A stretch of DNA of 64,000 bases, from NCBI GenBank assembly GCA_016721465.1, contig JADKIA010000008.1, positions 434,001-498,000 of the forward strand. Reading direction: 5' to 3'. The stretch comes from Ideonella sp. Lineage in GTDB: Bacteria; Pseudomonadota; Gammaproteobacteria; Burkholderiales; Burkholderiaceae_C. The notes under the pieces were generated by a model. It was not told where the DNA came from, did no database searches, and saw only the letters and a list, made by a program, of their open reading frames with translations. This document shows positions 15,448-26,232 of this stretch, one piece after another (positions within the stretch are counted from its first letter, which is position 1; each line of letters begins with the position of its first letter). A program made the position numbers and the translations under genes.

Positions 15448-16968
15448 ATGGCCAAGCCCACCCCGTTCACCGCCACCGCCGACGTCGGCCACTGGATCGA
15501 TGGCCGCGCCGTCGCCGGGGCCAGCGGCCGCCAGCAGGCGGTCTTCAACCCCAGCACCGGCCGCGTCGCGCGCCAGGTGGCGCTGGCCTCCACCGACGAA
15601 GTCAACGCCGCCGTGGCCTCGGCCCGCGCCGCCGCGCCGGCCTGGGGCGACACGCCACCGATCCGCCGCGCGCGCATCCTCAACCAATTCCTGCAGCTGC
15701 TCAACCAGCACCGCGACACGCTGGCAGCCATGATCACCGCCGAACACGGCAAGGTGTTCACCGATGCGCAGGGCGAGGTCACGCGCGGCATCGATGTGGT
15801 GGAGTTCGCCTGTGGCGCGCCGCAGCTGCTCAAGGGCGCGTTCACCGACCAGGTGTCCACCGCCATCGACAACTGGACCTTCCGTCAACCGTTGGGCGTG
15901 GTGGCGGGCATCACGCCCTTCAACTTCCCGTGCATGGTGCCGATGTGGATGTTCCCGATGGCGCTGGCCGCGGGCAATGCCTTCATCCTCAAGCCCAGCG
16001 AGCGCGACCCGAGCTGCTCGATGTTCATTGCCGAGTTGCTCAGGCAGGCCGGCCTGCCCGATGGCGTGTTCAATGTGGTGCAGGGCGACAAGGTGGCCGT
16101 GGACGCGCTGCTCAACCACCCCGAGGTGAAGGCGGTGAGCTTCGTCGGCTCCACGCCGATCGCGCAATACATCTATGAAACCGGCGCGCGCAACGGCAAG
16201 CGCGTGCAGGCGCTGGGCGGCGCCAAGAACCACATGATCGTGATGCCCGACGCCGACATCGAGCAGGCGGTGGACGCGCTCATCGGCAGCGCCTATGGCT
16301 CGGCCGGCGAGCGCTGCATGGCCATCAGCGTGGCCGTGCTGGTGGGCGACATCGCCGACCAGATCGTGCCCAAGCTGGCCGAGCGCGCCAAGGCGCTGAA
16401 GGTGATCGACCCGATGGACCTGGCCGCCGAGATGGGCCCCATCGTCACGCAGCAGGCCAAGGAACGCATCGAGGGCTACATCGGCACCGGCGTGGAAGAG
16501 GGCGCGCAATTGGTGGTGGACGGCCGCGGCCTGAAGGTGCCCGGCCTGGAGGGCGGCTTCTTCACCGGCGGCACGCTGTTCGACCACGTCAAGCCGACGA
16601 TGCGCATCTACAAGGAGGAGATCTTCGGCCCGGTGCTGGTCTGCGTGCGCGTGGCCGATTTCGCCAGCGCCATCCAGCTGGTCAACGATCACGAGTTCGG
16701 CAACGGCGTCTCGCTGTTCACCAGCGACGGCGGCGTGGCGCGCGAGTTTGCCCGCCGGGTGCAGGTGGGCATGGTGGGCGTGAACGTGCCCATTCCGGTG
16801 CCCATGGCCTGGCATGGCTTCGGCGGCTGGAAACGCAGCCTGTTCGGCGACATGCACGCCTACGGCGAAGAAGGCGTGCGCTTCTACACCAAGCAGAAGA
16901 GCGTGATGCAGCGCTGGCCGGACAGCATCGGCAAGGGTGCCGAGTTCGTGATGCCGACAGCCAAGTGA
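15448..16968 (+). CDS. mmsA: CoA-acylating methylmalonate-semialdehyde dehydrogenase
   Basis: The 506-residue protein is a full-length ALDH-superfamily member of the MMSDH type. It converts methylmalonate or malonate semialdehyde, CoA and NAD to propionyl- or acetyl-CoA and CO2 in valine, thymine or inositol breakdown. Diagnostic blocks are GITPFNFPCMVPMWMFPMAL, FVGSTPIAQYIYE, RVQALGGAKNHMIVMPDAD and the catalytic cysteine C290 in GERCMAIS. ATG 15448 has GGAG about 8 bp upstream and gives the usual N-terminus. It stands alone and is convergent with mrcA. The usual partner mmsB is not in the window. Confidence 0.93.
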   Translation: MAKPTPFTATADVGHWIDGRAVAGASGRQQAVFNPSTGRVARQVALASTDEVNAAVASARAAAPAWGDTPPIRRARILNQFLQLLNQHRDTLAAMITAEHGKVFTDAQGEVTRGIDVVEFACGAPQLLKGAFTDQVSTAIDNWTFRQPLGVVAGITPFNFPCMVPMWMFPMALAAGNAFILKPSERDPSCSMFIAELLRQAGLPDGVFNVVQGDKVAVDALLNHPEVKAVSFVGSTPIAQYIYETGARNGKRVQALGGAKNHMIVMPDADIEQAVDALIGSAYGSAGERCMAISVAVLVGDIADQIVPKLAERAKALKVIDPMDLAAEMGPIVTQQAKERIEGYIGTGVEEGAQLVVDGRGLKVPGLEGGFFTGGTLFDHVKPTMRIYKEEIFGPVLVCVRVADFASAIQLVNDHEFGNGVSLFTSDGGVAREFARRVQVGMVGVNVPIPVPMAWHGFGGWKRSLFGDMHAYGEEGVRFYTKQKSVMQRWPDSIGKGAEFVMPTAK

Positions 16969-17020
16969 GGCCTGCCGGCGGCAGCCGAGGCGTCGCTTCG
17001 GCCTGAGCTTGCCTATCGCC

Positions 17021-19378
17021 TCATTGGCGCGGCAGATCAGGCGCCACCGACGGCGCCGAAGCCGCCGCCGCGGCCGAGCCTGTCGCCTCGACTGCCGGGT
17101 CGGCGATGCCAATGCGCTGCACGAAGCCGCCGCCGGCCCACTCGCTGTAGACCCAATCCTCGCCCAGCCGCTGCACGCCATCGGGCGGCACCGGTAGCGG
17201 CGCCACCGGCACATGCGCCAGGGCCAGGCGCATGTAGTTGATCCAGATCGGCAGCGCCAGCCCGCCGCCCGATTCGCGCTCGCCCAGGCTGCGCGGCTCG
17301 TCGTGGCCCATCCACACCACCGCCACCAGGCTGGGCTGGAAACCCGCAAACCACGCGTCCACCGCATCGTTGGTGGTGCCGGTCTTGCCGTACAGGTCGG
17401 CGCGGTTGAGTTGCGCCTGCGCCTTGGCGGCCGTGCCGATGCGCGTCACGTCGCCCAGCATGCTGTTGGTGATGAACAGGTTGCGCGCCGGGATCACCGG
17501 CTCGGCGACCGCGGCGCTGGCCGCCGGCACCTCGAACAGCACCTGGCCCTTGGCGTCGGTGATGCGCTCGATGACCACCGGCGTCACCCGTTGACCGCCA
17601 TTGGCCAGCACGGCGTAGGCCTGCGCCATCTGCAAGGGCGTCGTGCTGCCCGCGCCCAGCGCCAGGGTCAGGTTGTCGGGTTGGCGGTCCCCCTCGAAGC
17701 CGAAACGGGCCACCCAGTCACGCACCGGACCCAGCCCAATCTGCTGCAGCAGCCGGATGCTGACCAGGTTCTTGGACTTGACCAGGCCCTGCCGCAGGCT
17801 CAGCGGCCCGTCGAACTTGCCGTCGGAGTTCTGCGGATCCCAGCCGCCCTCGGTGGCGGCGCCGGTGAGCGGCGCGTCGAGGATCTGCGTGGCCGGCATC
17901 ACGCCGTGTTCCAGCGCCGCCGAATAGAGGAAGGGCTTGAAGCTGGAGCCTGGCTGGCGCCAGGCCTGGCTGACGTGGTCGAAGGGCTGCTGGTGGAAAT
18001 CGAAGCCACCGACCCAGGCGCGCACGCGGCCGGTGCCCGGGTCCATGGCCACCAGCGCGGCCTGCGCTTCGGGCCATTGCGAGATCGCCCAACGCGCGTC
18101 GTTGGCGCCGCCGGCAGGGGCCTTGCCATTGGGCGCCTCGGCGCGAACGACACGGATCACGCTGCCGCGCCGGATCGCCAGATCGGCCGGCGGCTTGGCC
18201 ACCAGGCCCGCCTGCGCCCAGCGCAGGCCCTCGCCGCTGAGCACGATGGCCTCGCCGGTGGCCAGCTGCGCGCGCAGCTCACGCGGCGTGGCGTTGAGCA
18301 CGATGGCCACGCGCAAGGTCTCATCGTCGCGGTGCTCGCGCAGCGCCAAGGCGGCAGCGCGTTCCAGCTCGGCGCCGCTCAGTTTGTCAGCCAGGCTTTC
18401 CTGGTCTTCGGGGCCGCGCCAGGCCTGCTTGCGATCGTGGTCGAGCACGCCGCGGCGCAGCGCGGCCCAGGCGGCGGCCTGGTCGGCGGCGCGGATCGAT
18501 GTCACCACGCGGATGCCCTGCGAATACACCTCGGTGCCGAAGCGCTCGACCACGATGCGGCGGGCCATTTCGGCCACGTACTCGGCATGCAAGTCGCCGC
18601 CGGAGGCGGGCGAGCGGATGCGCAGCACCTGCTCGCGGGCCTCGGTCCACTGTGCGGTGGTGATGACGCCGGTGTCCAGCATGCGCTTGAGCACGGTGCG
18701 CTGGCGCTGGCGGGCGCGCTCGAAGTTGGTGATCGGGTTGGCGTAATTCGGGTTCTGCGGCAGCCCGGCCAACATGGCCACTTCGGCCACCGACAGCGCG
18801 TGCAAGGGCTTGCCGAAATACACCTGCGAGGCGGCCGAGAAGCCGTAGGCGCGCTGCCCCAGGTAGATCTGGTTCATGTACAGCTCGAGGATCTGGTCCT
18901 TGCTCAGCCGCTGCTCGATCTGCAGCGACAGCAGCGCTTCCTTGACCTTGCGCTCGGCCGTGATGCGCGGCGACAGGAAGAAGGTGCGCGCCACCTGCTG
19001 CGTGATGGTGGACGCACCCTGGCGCATGCCACCGCTGGCCATGGCCAGCACGGCGCGGGCCAGACCCAGCAGGTCGATGCCGAAATGCCGATAGAAGCGC
19101 GCATCCTCCACCGAAAGCAGCGCGTCGCGCATCAGCTTGGGCATGTCGGCAATGGGTGTGAACTGACGTCGCTCGGTGCCGAACTGCGCGATCTCGGCAC
19201 CGTCGCTGGTGAGCACCTGCAAGGGTTGGCGCGGTTGGTAGTCGGTCACCCGATCCAGTGCGGGCAACTCGGGCAGCTGCACCACGGCATACAGCGCCAT
19301 GCCCAGCACGGCGGCCAGCAGGCTGGCGGCTGCGCCGACCAGCCACCAGCGCCAGCGCCAGCGCATCGCGCCGCTCAT
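17021..19378 (-). CDS. mrcA: Penicillin-binding protein 1A (class A)
   Basis: The 785-residue bifunctional murein synthase has an N-terminal membrane anchor (about residues 10-32). A GT51 glycosyltransferase domain follows (LLSVEDARFYRHFGID, GASTITQQVARTFFLS, ELYMNQIYLGQRAYGF), and then a transpeptidase domain. The transpeptidase motifs are SSFK (nucleophile S478), SKN (KSKNLVSIR) and KTGTTND. It polymerises and cross-links peptidoglycan on the periplasmic face of the inner membrane. Its ATG overlaps the stop of the upstream 193-residue exported protein. It is slightly shorter than E. coli PBP1a (850) because the inserted OB-like region is compact. Confidence 0.94.
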   Translation of the reverse strand: MSGAMRWRWRWWLVGAAASLLAAVLGMALYAVVQLPELPALDRVTDYQPRQPLQVLTSDGAEIAQFGTERRQFTPIADMPKLMRDALLSVEDARFYRHFGIDLLGLARAVLAMASGGMRQGASTITQQVARTFFLSPRITAERKVKEALLSLQIEQRLSKDQILELYMNQIYLGQRAYGFSAASQVYFGKPLHALSVAEVAMLAGLPQNPNYANPITNFERARQRQRTVLKRMLDTGVITTAQWTEAREQVLRIRSPASGGDLHAEYVAEMARRIVVERFGTEVYSQGIRVVTSIRAADQAAAWAALRRGVLDHDRKQAWRGPEDQESLADKLSGAELERAAALALREHRDDETLRVAIVLNATPRELRAQLATGEAIVLSGEGLRWAQAGLVAKPPADLAIRRGSVIRVVRAEAPNGKAPAGGANDARWAISQWPEAQAALVAMDPGTGRVRAWVGGFDFHQQPFDHVSQAWRQPGSSFKPFLYSAALEHGVMPATQILDAPLTGAATEGGWDPQNSDGKFDGPLSLRQGLVKSKNLVSIRLLQQIGLGPVRDWVARFGFEGDRQPDNLTLALGAGSTTPLQMAQAYAVLANGGQRVTPVVIERITDAKGQVLFEVPAASAAVAEPVIPARNLFITNSMLGDVTRIGTAAKAQAQLNRADLYGKTGTTNDAVDAWFAGFQPSLVAVVWMGHDEPRSLGERESGGGLALPIWINYMRLALAHVPVAPLPVPPDGVQRLGEDWVYSEWAGGGFVQRIGIADPAVEATGSAAAAASAPSVAPDLPRQ

Positions 19379-19956
19379 TCGATGGTCAGGCGCTGGAACC
19401 AGCGCGACCCCGGCGCAATGTCGTCGCGCAGCGCCGGGCGATAGGGCGGCAGCGCGGGTCGATCGGGTGGGGCACTGATCAGGTTAAGGTCAATCGCCTG
19501 CGGCGTGCCTTCGAGCCCGTCGCCCTTGGCCTCGAGCCTGAAGTACAGGCCGTTCCAGAGCTTGGCACCGAACTCGCCCGGCTTCTTGAACAGGAACAGC
19601 AGGCTGTGCTCCAGCCAGGCCAGATCGCTGGGCGTGATCGTGCCCGGCTGCGGATAGGGGTAAGGCACATGGCACATCACCTCGCCGCCGCCCTCCAGAC
19701 ACTTGAATTCCTTCATCGACAGGAAGAAATCCTTGAAGCGCGACGTGTCCGTGACCAGGCGGAAGCCGATGCGCCCATCGCTGCGCGGTTCGAACTGCAC
19801 CGTGGCGATCTGCGTCGCCTGCCCGTCGCGGGCGTGCAGCAGCACGGCCTTGGTGCCCGACCATGGCATCGCGGCCTCGAGCGGGCCACACAGGCCCGCC
19901 AGCGCCAGCGCCGTGGCCGCGAGCGGGCGTTTGCGGGGGAGCCAAGACAGATCCAT
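19375..19956 (-). CDS. Exported protein of unknown function, coupled to mrcA
   Basis: The 193-residue product has a signal peptide (LAATALALAGLCGPLEA) and a mature domain rich in beta strands, with MPWSGTKAVLLHARDGQ near the start and two cysteines (CLEGGGEVMCHVPYPYP) that could form a disulfide. I do not know a characterised homologue. The last four bases overlap mrcA, so co-expression with the cell-wall synthase is likely and a periplasmic role is plausible. Confidence 0.75.
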   Translation of the reverse strand: MDLSWLPRKRPLAATALALAGLCGPLEAAMPWSGTKAVLLHARDGQATQIATVQFEPRSDGRIGFRLVTDTSRFKDFFLSMKEFKCLEGGGEVMCHVPYPYPQPGTITPSDLAWLEHSLLFLFKKPGEFGAKLWNGLYFRLEAKGDGLEGTPQAIDLNLISAPPDRPALPPYRPALRDDIAPGSRWFQRLTIE

Positions 19957-20051
19957 CGATGGTGTTCCTGCTGAAGTGCCCCGAGGGGATCACGCGACGC
20001 GGCGGTGCCGCTTTGGCTGAAGCGCCGCAAGCTTACCTCCGGCGTGGGCTC

Positions 20052-20156
20052 ATACCGACTTGCATTCAACGCGCTAACTTCGTTGCTTCGCCTTGCCGTG
20101 CTACAGCACTGTCTGCGGCTTCGCGCCTATTTATCGCATTGACTGCAAATCGGTAT
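20052..20156. repeat. 105-bp inverted-repeat element
   Basis: The ends ATACCGACTTGCA (20052-20064) and TGCAAATCGGTAT (20144-20156) are inverted copies with one mismatch. Pairing continues inward (TTCAACGCGCTAA against TTATCGCATTGAC), giving a long imperfect hairpin. It has no coding capacity and looks like a small non-autonomous or REP-like element. The viaA stop codon starts at its last base. Confidence 0.75.
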
Positions 20157-21622
20157 CAGGTCGGCCGGTGGCGGGCGGCGCGGCTCGACAGCGCGTTCGG
20201 GAAGAACAGGGCCGTCAGGCTCTTGCTGTGCACTGGCGAGAAGTTGCCGTGGTGGGCCGAAGGCTGGCCGTGGCGTCGCCAGTCGCGCACCCAGAAGATG
20301 TCGTCGGCCACGTCCATCAGGCCCAGCGTCTCGCGGTCGCCCACCAGCACGCCCTGAACCCGCAGGCCGAGGCGGGCGCGGGCGTCGTCCAGGCGATCGA
20401 GCGTGGCCGGGGTGCAGCCGAACTCGCCGTCGCTGACGATCACCAGGTCGGCGCTGGCCCAACGCTCCTCATGCACGCACTCGATGGCGCGCTCGATGGG
20501 GCTTTGCACATCGGTGCCGCCATCGAAGGCCTGGCCCATCAGCGCCATCAGCGCGGCCAGGCCCTCGCGCGTGTGGGTGAGCTCGCGCTCGATCAACTCG
20601 TCCGGGCCGCCAAAGGCAATCAGCAGGCAGCCGCGCTGTTCGCGGTGGGCCGTGCGCATGGCCTCCAGCGCGACGGCCTTGGCGATGTTCTCGGGCGCGC
20701 CGCGCATCGAGCCCGAGGTGTCCAGGCACAGGATGATGGGGCCGCGCTCCAGGGCTTGCGGGCACGGCGGTGCCAGCGCCTGGCTCGGCGGTCGCGACGG
20801 GTCGGGGCGCTGGTCCAGCAGCACGGCCTCGCTGTCGTAGGTGAGCAACCGCGCCTCGGCGCGCCGCGCGCGCCACAGCTTGTGCAGCACCGGGTGCATC
20901 AGCATGGCCGCCTCGCTGCCCAGCATGCCCTCGATGCGGTCGGACAGGCGGATGCCGCGCAGCTCGCCAGGCGCATCGGGCAGGCGCGTTTCCACCACCT
21001 TCACGCCCAGGGCCCGCGGCGCGGGCGATTCGATGGGTTGCGGTGGCAAGGCCAATGGGTCTGCCGCGCGTTCGGCGCGGCCCAGGCGCCGGATCAGCTC
21101 GGCCAGTGCGGGCATTTGCGCCAGGCGCTCGGCCATGCGTTGGGCCTCGTGAAATTCGCGCGAGTTCAGGTGGCCGCGCAGTTCATCCCAGCGCAGGCTG
21201 GCCAGATCGCCCAGGCCTTGCAGCAGGGCCAGCAGTTCGTCCCAGTCGGCCTTTTCTTCCTGCCAGGCGTCGCGGAAATCCTGCGTGGTCTGCGCGATGG
21301 CCTCGCCACGCGACAGCCTGGGCTGCAGGTCGATCAGCCGGTCCAGGTGCCACAGGGCAGTGCGCAGCACCTGCTCGACCATCGCCGGTGCCCCGCGGCA
21401 CAGCGCAGGCAGGCGCAGCTCGCCCACCGCTGTGCGCAAGGGCGCCAAGGCATCGGCGTCGCCGAAATGCGCCTCGACGGGAGGCAGCGCACCCTCGTTC
21501 AGCGCCAGGCGCCAGCGCTGCACGTCGGCCAGGCGCTGCGCGCTGGCGCCCACCGCAGTGATCAGCGTGGGCAGCCACAACGTGCGCGGCAGCGACGCCA
21601 GCCGGTCGTAGGGCGCGTCCAT
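20156..21622 (-). CDS. viaA: ViaA-like VWA domain protein
   Basis: The 488-residue protein has a helical N-terminal half and a C-terminal von Willebrand A domain with the MIDAS motif LDTSGSMRGAPE near residue 300. LVIVSDGEFG follows. This is the layout of ViaA, partner of the MoxR AAA+ ATPase RavA. The pair is linked in E. coli to respiratory complex assembly and aminoglycoside sensitivity. It begins 6 bp after the end of the ravA frame, so they form one operon. The extreme C-terminus (RAARHRPT) is weakly conserved in character and its stop lies in a repeat element, so the end may have been changed by that element. Confidence 0.86.
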   Translation of the reverse strand: MDAPYDRLASLPRTLWLPTLITAVGASAQRLADVQRWRLALNEGALPPVEAHFGDADALAPLRTAVGELRLPALCRGAPAMVEQVLRTALWHLDRLIDLQPRLSRGEAIAQTTQDFRDAWQEEKADWDELLALLQGLGDLASLRWDELRGHLNSREFHEAQRMAERLAQMPALAELIRRLGRAERAADPLALPPQPIESPAPRALGVKVVETRLPDAPGELRGIRLSDRIEGMLGSEAAMLMHPVLHKLWRARRAEARLLTYDSEAVLLDQRPDPSRPPSQALAPPCPQALERGPIILCLDTSGSMRGAPENIAKAVALEAMRTAHREQRGCLLIAFGGPDELIERELTHTREGLAALMALMGQAFDGGTDVQSPIERAIECVHEERWASADLVIVSDGEFGCTPATLDRLDDARARLGLRVQGVLVGDRETLGLMDVADDIFWVRDWRRHGQPSAHHGNFSPVHSKSLTALFFPNALSSRAARHRPT

Positions 21623-21628
21623 GGCGAG

Positions 21629-23024
<1,396 letters not shown>

Positions 23025-23067
23025 GTCGCGATTGTGGCCAACCCCGGCTGGTGACCTCGCAGCCACT

Positions 23068-23727
23068 TCACACCAGCGGCGCGACGATGCCTTCGTCGGC
23101 CAGCGTGCGCTGCACCGCCGGGCGCTGCAGCAGGCGCTGCAGGTACGGGCCGAGTTGCGCACGAGTGCGTGCCGGCGCCGAGGCCGAGCCCTCGAAGCCG
23201 CGCGTCCAGCGGCACAACATGAAGGCGTAGGCGTCGACGATGCTGTAGTCACCGCCCAGCAACCAGGCTTGGCCATGGCGTGCCAATTCGGCGTCCAACT
23301 GATCGAGCAGGCCGCCGATGCGGGCTTGCGCATGCGCCTTGATCTGTGCGGCACCGGCCAGGTTGTCCTCGTCCACCAGGCGCTCGGGGTAGAAGTAATG
23401 CATCAGGTGGGCCTGCAGCGTGTTGGTCATCCACATCAGCCACTTGTAGGCCTGCGCTCGCTGGTGGGTGCCCAGCGCCGGCATCAGGCCCGCCACCGCG
23501 CAGCGGTCGGCCAGGTGCAGGCAAATGGCGGCGGCTTCGTACAGCACCAGATCGCCGTCGCGCAGCACCGGGATCTGGCCGTTGGGGTTCAGCGCCAGGT
23601 AGGCCGGTGCCTTGTGCGCCTGCACGGTGCGGTCCACCAGCACCTTGGTGAAGGGCAGGCCCAGCTCCTGCAGCACGATGTGCGGCGCCAGGCTGGCGTT
23701 GCCGGGGAAGTAGTGCAGTTCGATCAT
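23068..23727 (-). CDS. Glutathione S-transferase family protein
   Basis: The 219-residue protein has an N-terminal thioredoxin-like domain (MIELHYFPGNASLAPHIVLQ, cis-Pro in NPNGQIPVLRDGD, EAAAICLHLAD glutathione-binding loop). A helical C-terminal domain carries the conserved fold motif YSIVDAYAFML. It would conjugate or reduce with glutathione in the cytoplasm; the substrate is unknown. The serine of NASLAPHI near residue 12 is the likely catalytic residue of a beta/theta-type enzyme. ATG 23727 is chosen because it precedes the first strand exactly. It is divergent from the tungstate transporter genes. Confidence 0.88.
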   Translation of the reverse strand: MIELHYFPGNASLAPHIVLQELGLPFTKVLVDRTVQAHKAPAYLALNPNGQIPVLRDGDLVLYEAAAICLHLADRCAVAGLMPALGTHQRAQAYKWLMWMTNTLQAHLMHYFYPERLVDEDNLAGAAQIKAHAQARIGGLLDQLDAELARHGQAWLLGGDYSIVDAYAFMLCRWTRGFEGSASAPARTRAQLGPYLQRLLQRPAVQRTLADEGIVAPLV

Positions 23728-23823
23728 GGCGAGGCCCGTTTTGGCGGTGGCTGGGTTGGCGATCTTGCCCGAAGCCGGGCACGGGGTGCATGCCGGCTTG
23801 GCTGGCCAGACCGGGTGATCACC

Positions 23824-23841
23824 TATGCATCCACCTGCATA
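23824..23841. promoter_or_regulatory. Operator TATGCA-N6-TGCATA upstream of tupB
   Basis: A perfect 6-bp inverted repeat with a 6-bp spacer (tccacc), 51 bp before the tupB start. The identical arms and spacing recur before aorA at 26412-26429 and nowhere else that I could find. It is probably the binding site of a tungstate/molybdate-responsive regulator. Confidence 0.65.
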
Positions 23842-23891
23842 TCGCCACGCCGCGGCAAGGCGGCAAGAATCGCGGCCCGACACCCGAAGCC

Positions 23892-24605
23892 ATGAACGCC
23901 TTCTCCGACAGCCTGGCCCTGGCGGCCCAACTCATCACGCACGCCGACGCCGCGCTGTGGCACATCGTGGGGCTGTCGTTGCGCGTCAGCGCAACGGCCT
24001 GTGCGGTGGGCGCGCTGCTGGGCCTGTTGGCCGGGGCCTGGCTGGCCGTGGTGCGCTTCCGCGGTCAGGGCGCCGTGGTGGGGGCCCTGAACACGCTGCT
24101 GGCCCTGCCCTCGGTGGTGGTCGGCCTGATCGTCTACCTGCTGCTGTCGCGTTCCGGGCCACTCGGCGCGTGGGGCATCCTGTTCACGCCCACGGCGATG
24201 GTGATCGCGCAGAGCATCCTGGTGGTGCCCTTGATCGCGGCCCTGTCCCGGCAAACGGTGGCCGATGCGCTGCGCGAGGGTGGCGACCAGTTGCAGGCCA
24301 TGGGTGCGCGGCCGCTGCTGGCCGCGGTGCTGCTGCTGATCCACGAGCGCCGCGCGGTGCTGACGGTGCTGCTCACCGCCTTTGGCCGTGCCGTGGCCGA
24401 GGTGGGCGCGGTGATGATCGTGGGCGGCAACATCGATGGCGTCACGCGGGTGATGACCACGGCCATTGCGCTCGAGACCAGCAAGGGCGATTTGCCGTTG
24501 GCCCTGGCGCTGGGCCTGGTGCTGCTGGGCGTGGTGGCGCTGGTGAACCTGGCCGTGGCGCTGGCGCAGCCGCGTCAGGGCGCCGTGGTGGGCGGTCTGG
24601 CATGA
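23892..24605 (+). CDS. tupB: Tungstate ABC transporter permease
   Basis: The 237-residue integral membrane protein shows about five to six hydrophobic helices and the permease coupling loop EGGDQLQAMGARPLLAAVLL, which docks on the ATPase. FGRAVAEVGAVMIVGGNI is typical of TupB/WtpB-type anion permeases. With TupC and TupA it imports tungstate across the inner membrane. ATG 23892 follows the operator by 51 bp; the stop overlaps the ATPase start (ATGA). Assignment to tungstate rather than molybdate rests on the TupA motif and the adjacent AOR genes. Confidence 0.9.
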   Translation: MNAFSDSLALAAQLITHADAALWHIVGLSLRVSATACAVGALLGLLAGAWLAVVRFRGQGAVVGALNTLLALPSVVVGLIVYLLLSRSGPLGAWGILFTPTAMVIAQSILVVPLIAALSRQTVADALREGGDQLQAMGARPLLAAVLLLIHERRAVLTVLLTAFGRAVAEVGAVMIVGGNIDGVTRVMTTAIALETSKGDLPLALALGLVLLGVVALVNLAVALAQPRQGAVVGGLA

Positions 24606-25384
24606 GCGATCTGGTGCGCGAGGCGGCCCGGCCGCTGACCCATGGCGCGTCGGCCTCGCCTGTGGCGGCGGTTGCCGGCACGGCCCTGCTGCGCCTGAAC
24701 GCTGCCAGCGTCCGGTTCGGCGATGTCCAGGCCCTGCGCCCGGTGACCTTGACCTTGTACCGCGGTGACCGCCTGGCGCTGGTGGGCGCCAATGGCTCGG
24801 GCAAGACCACGCTGCTGCGCCTGCTCAACGGCCAGATATCGCCCAGCAGCGGCGAGCGTTCACTGGCGGGCCATGGTCGCCCGCCGGTATCGGCGATGTT
24901 GTTCCAGCGGCCCTTCCTGCTCAACCTGTCGGTGCGGCGCAACCTGCAACTTGCGTTCTGGCTGGCCGGCGTGCCCGCCGCCGAGCGTGTGGCGCGCCTG
25001 CCGCTGGCGCTGGACCGCGTGGGCCTGCAGGCGTTGGCCGACCGCCCGGCGCGATCGCTCTCCGGCGGTCAACAGCAGCGCCTGGCGCTGGCCCGCGCCT
25101 GGGGTGTGCGGCCCGACATCCTGTTCCTGGACGAACCCACCGCCAGCCTCGACCCGTCGGCCAAGCGCGAGGTCGAAGCGCTGATCGAGGAGTTCGCCCG
25201 CGACGGCATGACGCTGGTGATGAGCTCGCACAACCTGGGCCAGGTCAAGCGCCTGGCCAGCCGCGTGGTGCACCTGGATGCCGGCCGACTGGTGGTGGAC
25301 CTGCCGACCGAACCATTCTTCAACCACGACGCACTGCCGCCCGAGGCGGCGCAATTCCTCAAGGGAGAACTGCCTTGGACTTGA
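24602..25384 (+). CDS. tupC: Tungstate ABC transporter ATP-binding protein
   Basis: The 260-residue ATPase has Walker A GANGSGKTT (about residue 60), the signature LSGGQQQRLALARA, Walker B ILFLDEPTASLD and the H-loop SSHN. It powers tungstate import through TupB. An N-terminal extension of about 28 residues precedes the first strand (LLRLNAASVRFGDVQALRPV). It overlaps tupB by 4 bp and tupA by 10 bp, so the three are translationally coupled. No molybdate-type C-terminal TOBE domain is present, in line with Tup-type importers. Confidence 0.9.
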   Translation: MSDLVREAARPLTHGASASPVAAVAGTALLRLNAASVRFGDVQALRPVTLTLYRGDRLALVGANGSGKTTLLRLLNGQISPSSGERSLAGHGRPPVSAMLFQRPFLLNLSVRRNLQLAFWLAGVPAAERVARLPLALDRVGLQALADRPARSLSGGQQQRLALARAWGVRPDILFLDEPTASLDPSAKREVEALIEEFARDGMTLVMSSHNLGQVKRLASRVVHLDAGRLVVDLPTEPFFNHDALPPEAAQFLKGELPWT

Positions 25385-26232
25385 ACGTCCCTTTGGCCTG
25401 GCGCCGCCTGATCCTGGCGCTGGGCTTTCTTGCTGCCACCGGCACCGCGTGCGCCCAGGACAAGTTCATCGTGGTCGCCTCCACCACCTCCACCGAGCAG
25501 TCCGGCCTGTTCAGCCACCTGCTGCCGCAGTTCAAGGCGGCCACCGGCATCGAGGCGCGCGTGGTGGCACTGGGCACCGGCCAGGCGCTGGACATGGGCC
25601 GGCGCGGCGATGCCGACGTGGTCTTCGTGCACGACCAGGCGGCGGAGGAGAAGTTCGCCGCCGAAGGCTTCGGGCTGAAGCGACTGCCGGTGATGTACAA
25701 CGATTTCGTGCTCATCGGCCCGTTGGCCGACCCGTCCAGGACCCGTGGCAACGACATCACCGCCGCGCTGCAGAAGCTGGCCGCCTCGGGCGCCTCGTTC
25801 ATCTCGCGCGGCGACAAGAGCGGCACGCATGCCGCCGAACTGCGCTACTGGAAGGCCGCAGGCACGGTCGTGGCTGCGGCCAAGCCAGCGGGTGAAGCTG
25901 GGCAAGCCGTCCGGCCAGCCGGCTACAAGGAATGCGGCTGCGGCATGGGCCCGGCGCTGAACATGGCCGCATCCACCGGCGCCTACGTGCTGGCCGACCG
26001 AGGCACCTGGCTCAGTTTCAAGAACCGCGCCGACCTGGCCGTGCTGGTGGAAGGCGACAAGCGCCTGTTCAACCAATATGGCGTGATGGTGGTCAACCCG
26101 GCCAAGCACCCGCAGGTGAAGCAGGCCCTGGCGCAACAGTTCGCCGACTGGGTGGTGTCGCCGAGCGGCCAGGCCTCGATCGCGGCCTACAAGATCGGCG
26201 GCGAGCAGGTGTTCTTTCCGAACTTTAGGTGA
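25375..26232 (+). CDS. tupA: Tungstate-binding periplasmic protein
   Basis: The 285-residue protein has a signal peptide (LILALGFLAATGTACA) and the TupA anion-binding motif STTSTEQSGLF directly after it. RGDKSGTH and CGCGMGPALNMAA correspond to further ligand loops. It delivers tungstate to TupB/TupC. Translation appears to start at TTG 25375 with AAGGGAGA about 7 bp upstream, overlapping tupC. An Ala/Pro-rich stretch (AAAKPAGEAGQAVRPAG, about residues 166-182) is longer than the usual linker before YKECGCGMG. A GC-rich dispersed repeat begins immediately after the stop. Confidence 0.9.
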   Translation: MDLNVPLAWRRLILALGFLAATGTACAQDKFIVVASTTSTEQSGLFSHLLPQFKAATGIEARVVALGTGQALDMGRRGDADVVFVHDQAAEEKFAAEGFGLKRLPVMYNDFVLIGPLADPSRTRGNDITAALQKLAASGASFISRGDKSGTHAAELRYWKAAGTVVAAAKPAGEAGQAVRPAGYKECGCGMGPALNMAASTGAYVLADRGTWLSFKNRADLAVLVEGDKRLFNQYGVMVVNPAKHPQVKQALAQQFADWVVSPSGQASIAAYKIGGEQVFFPNFR

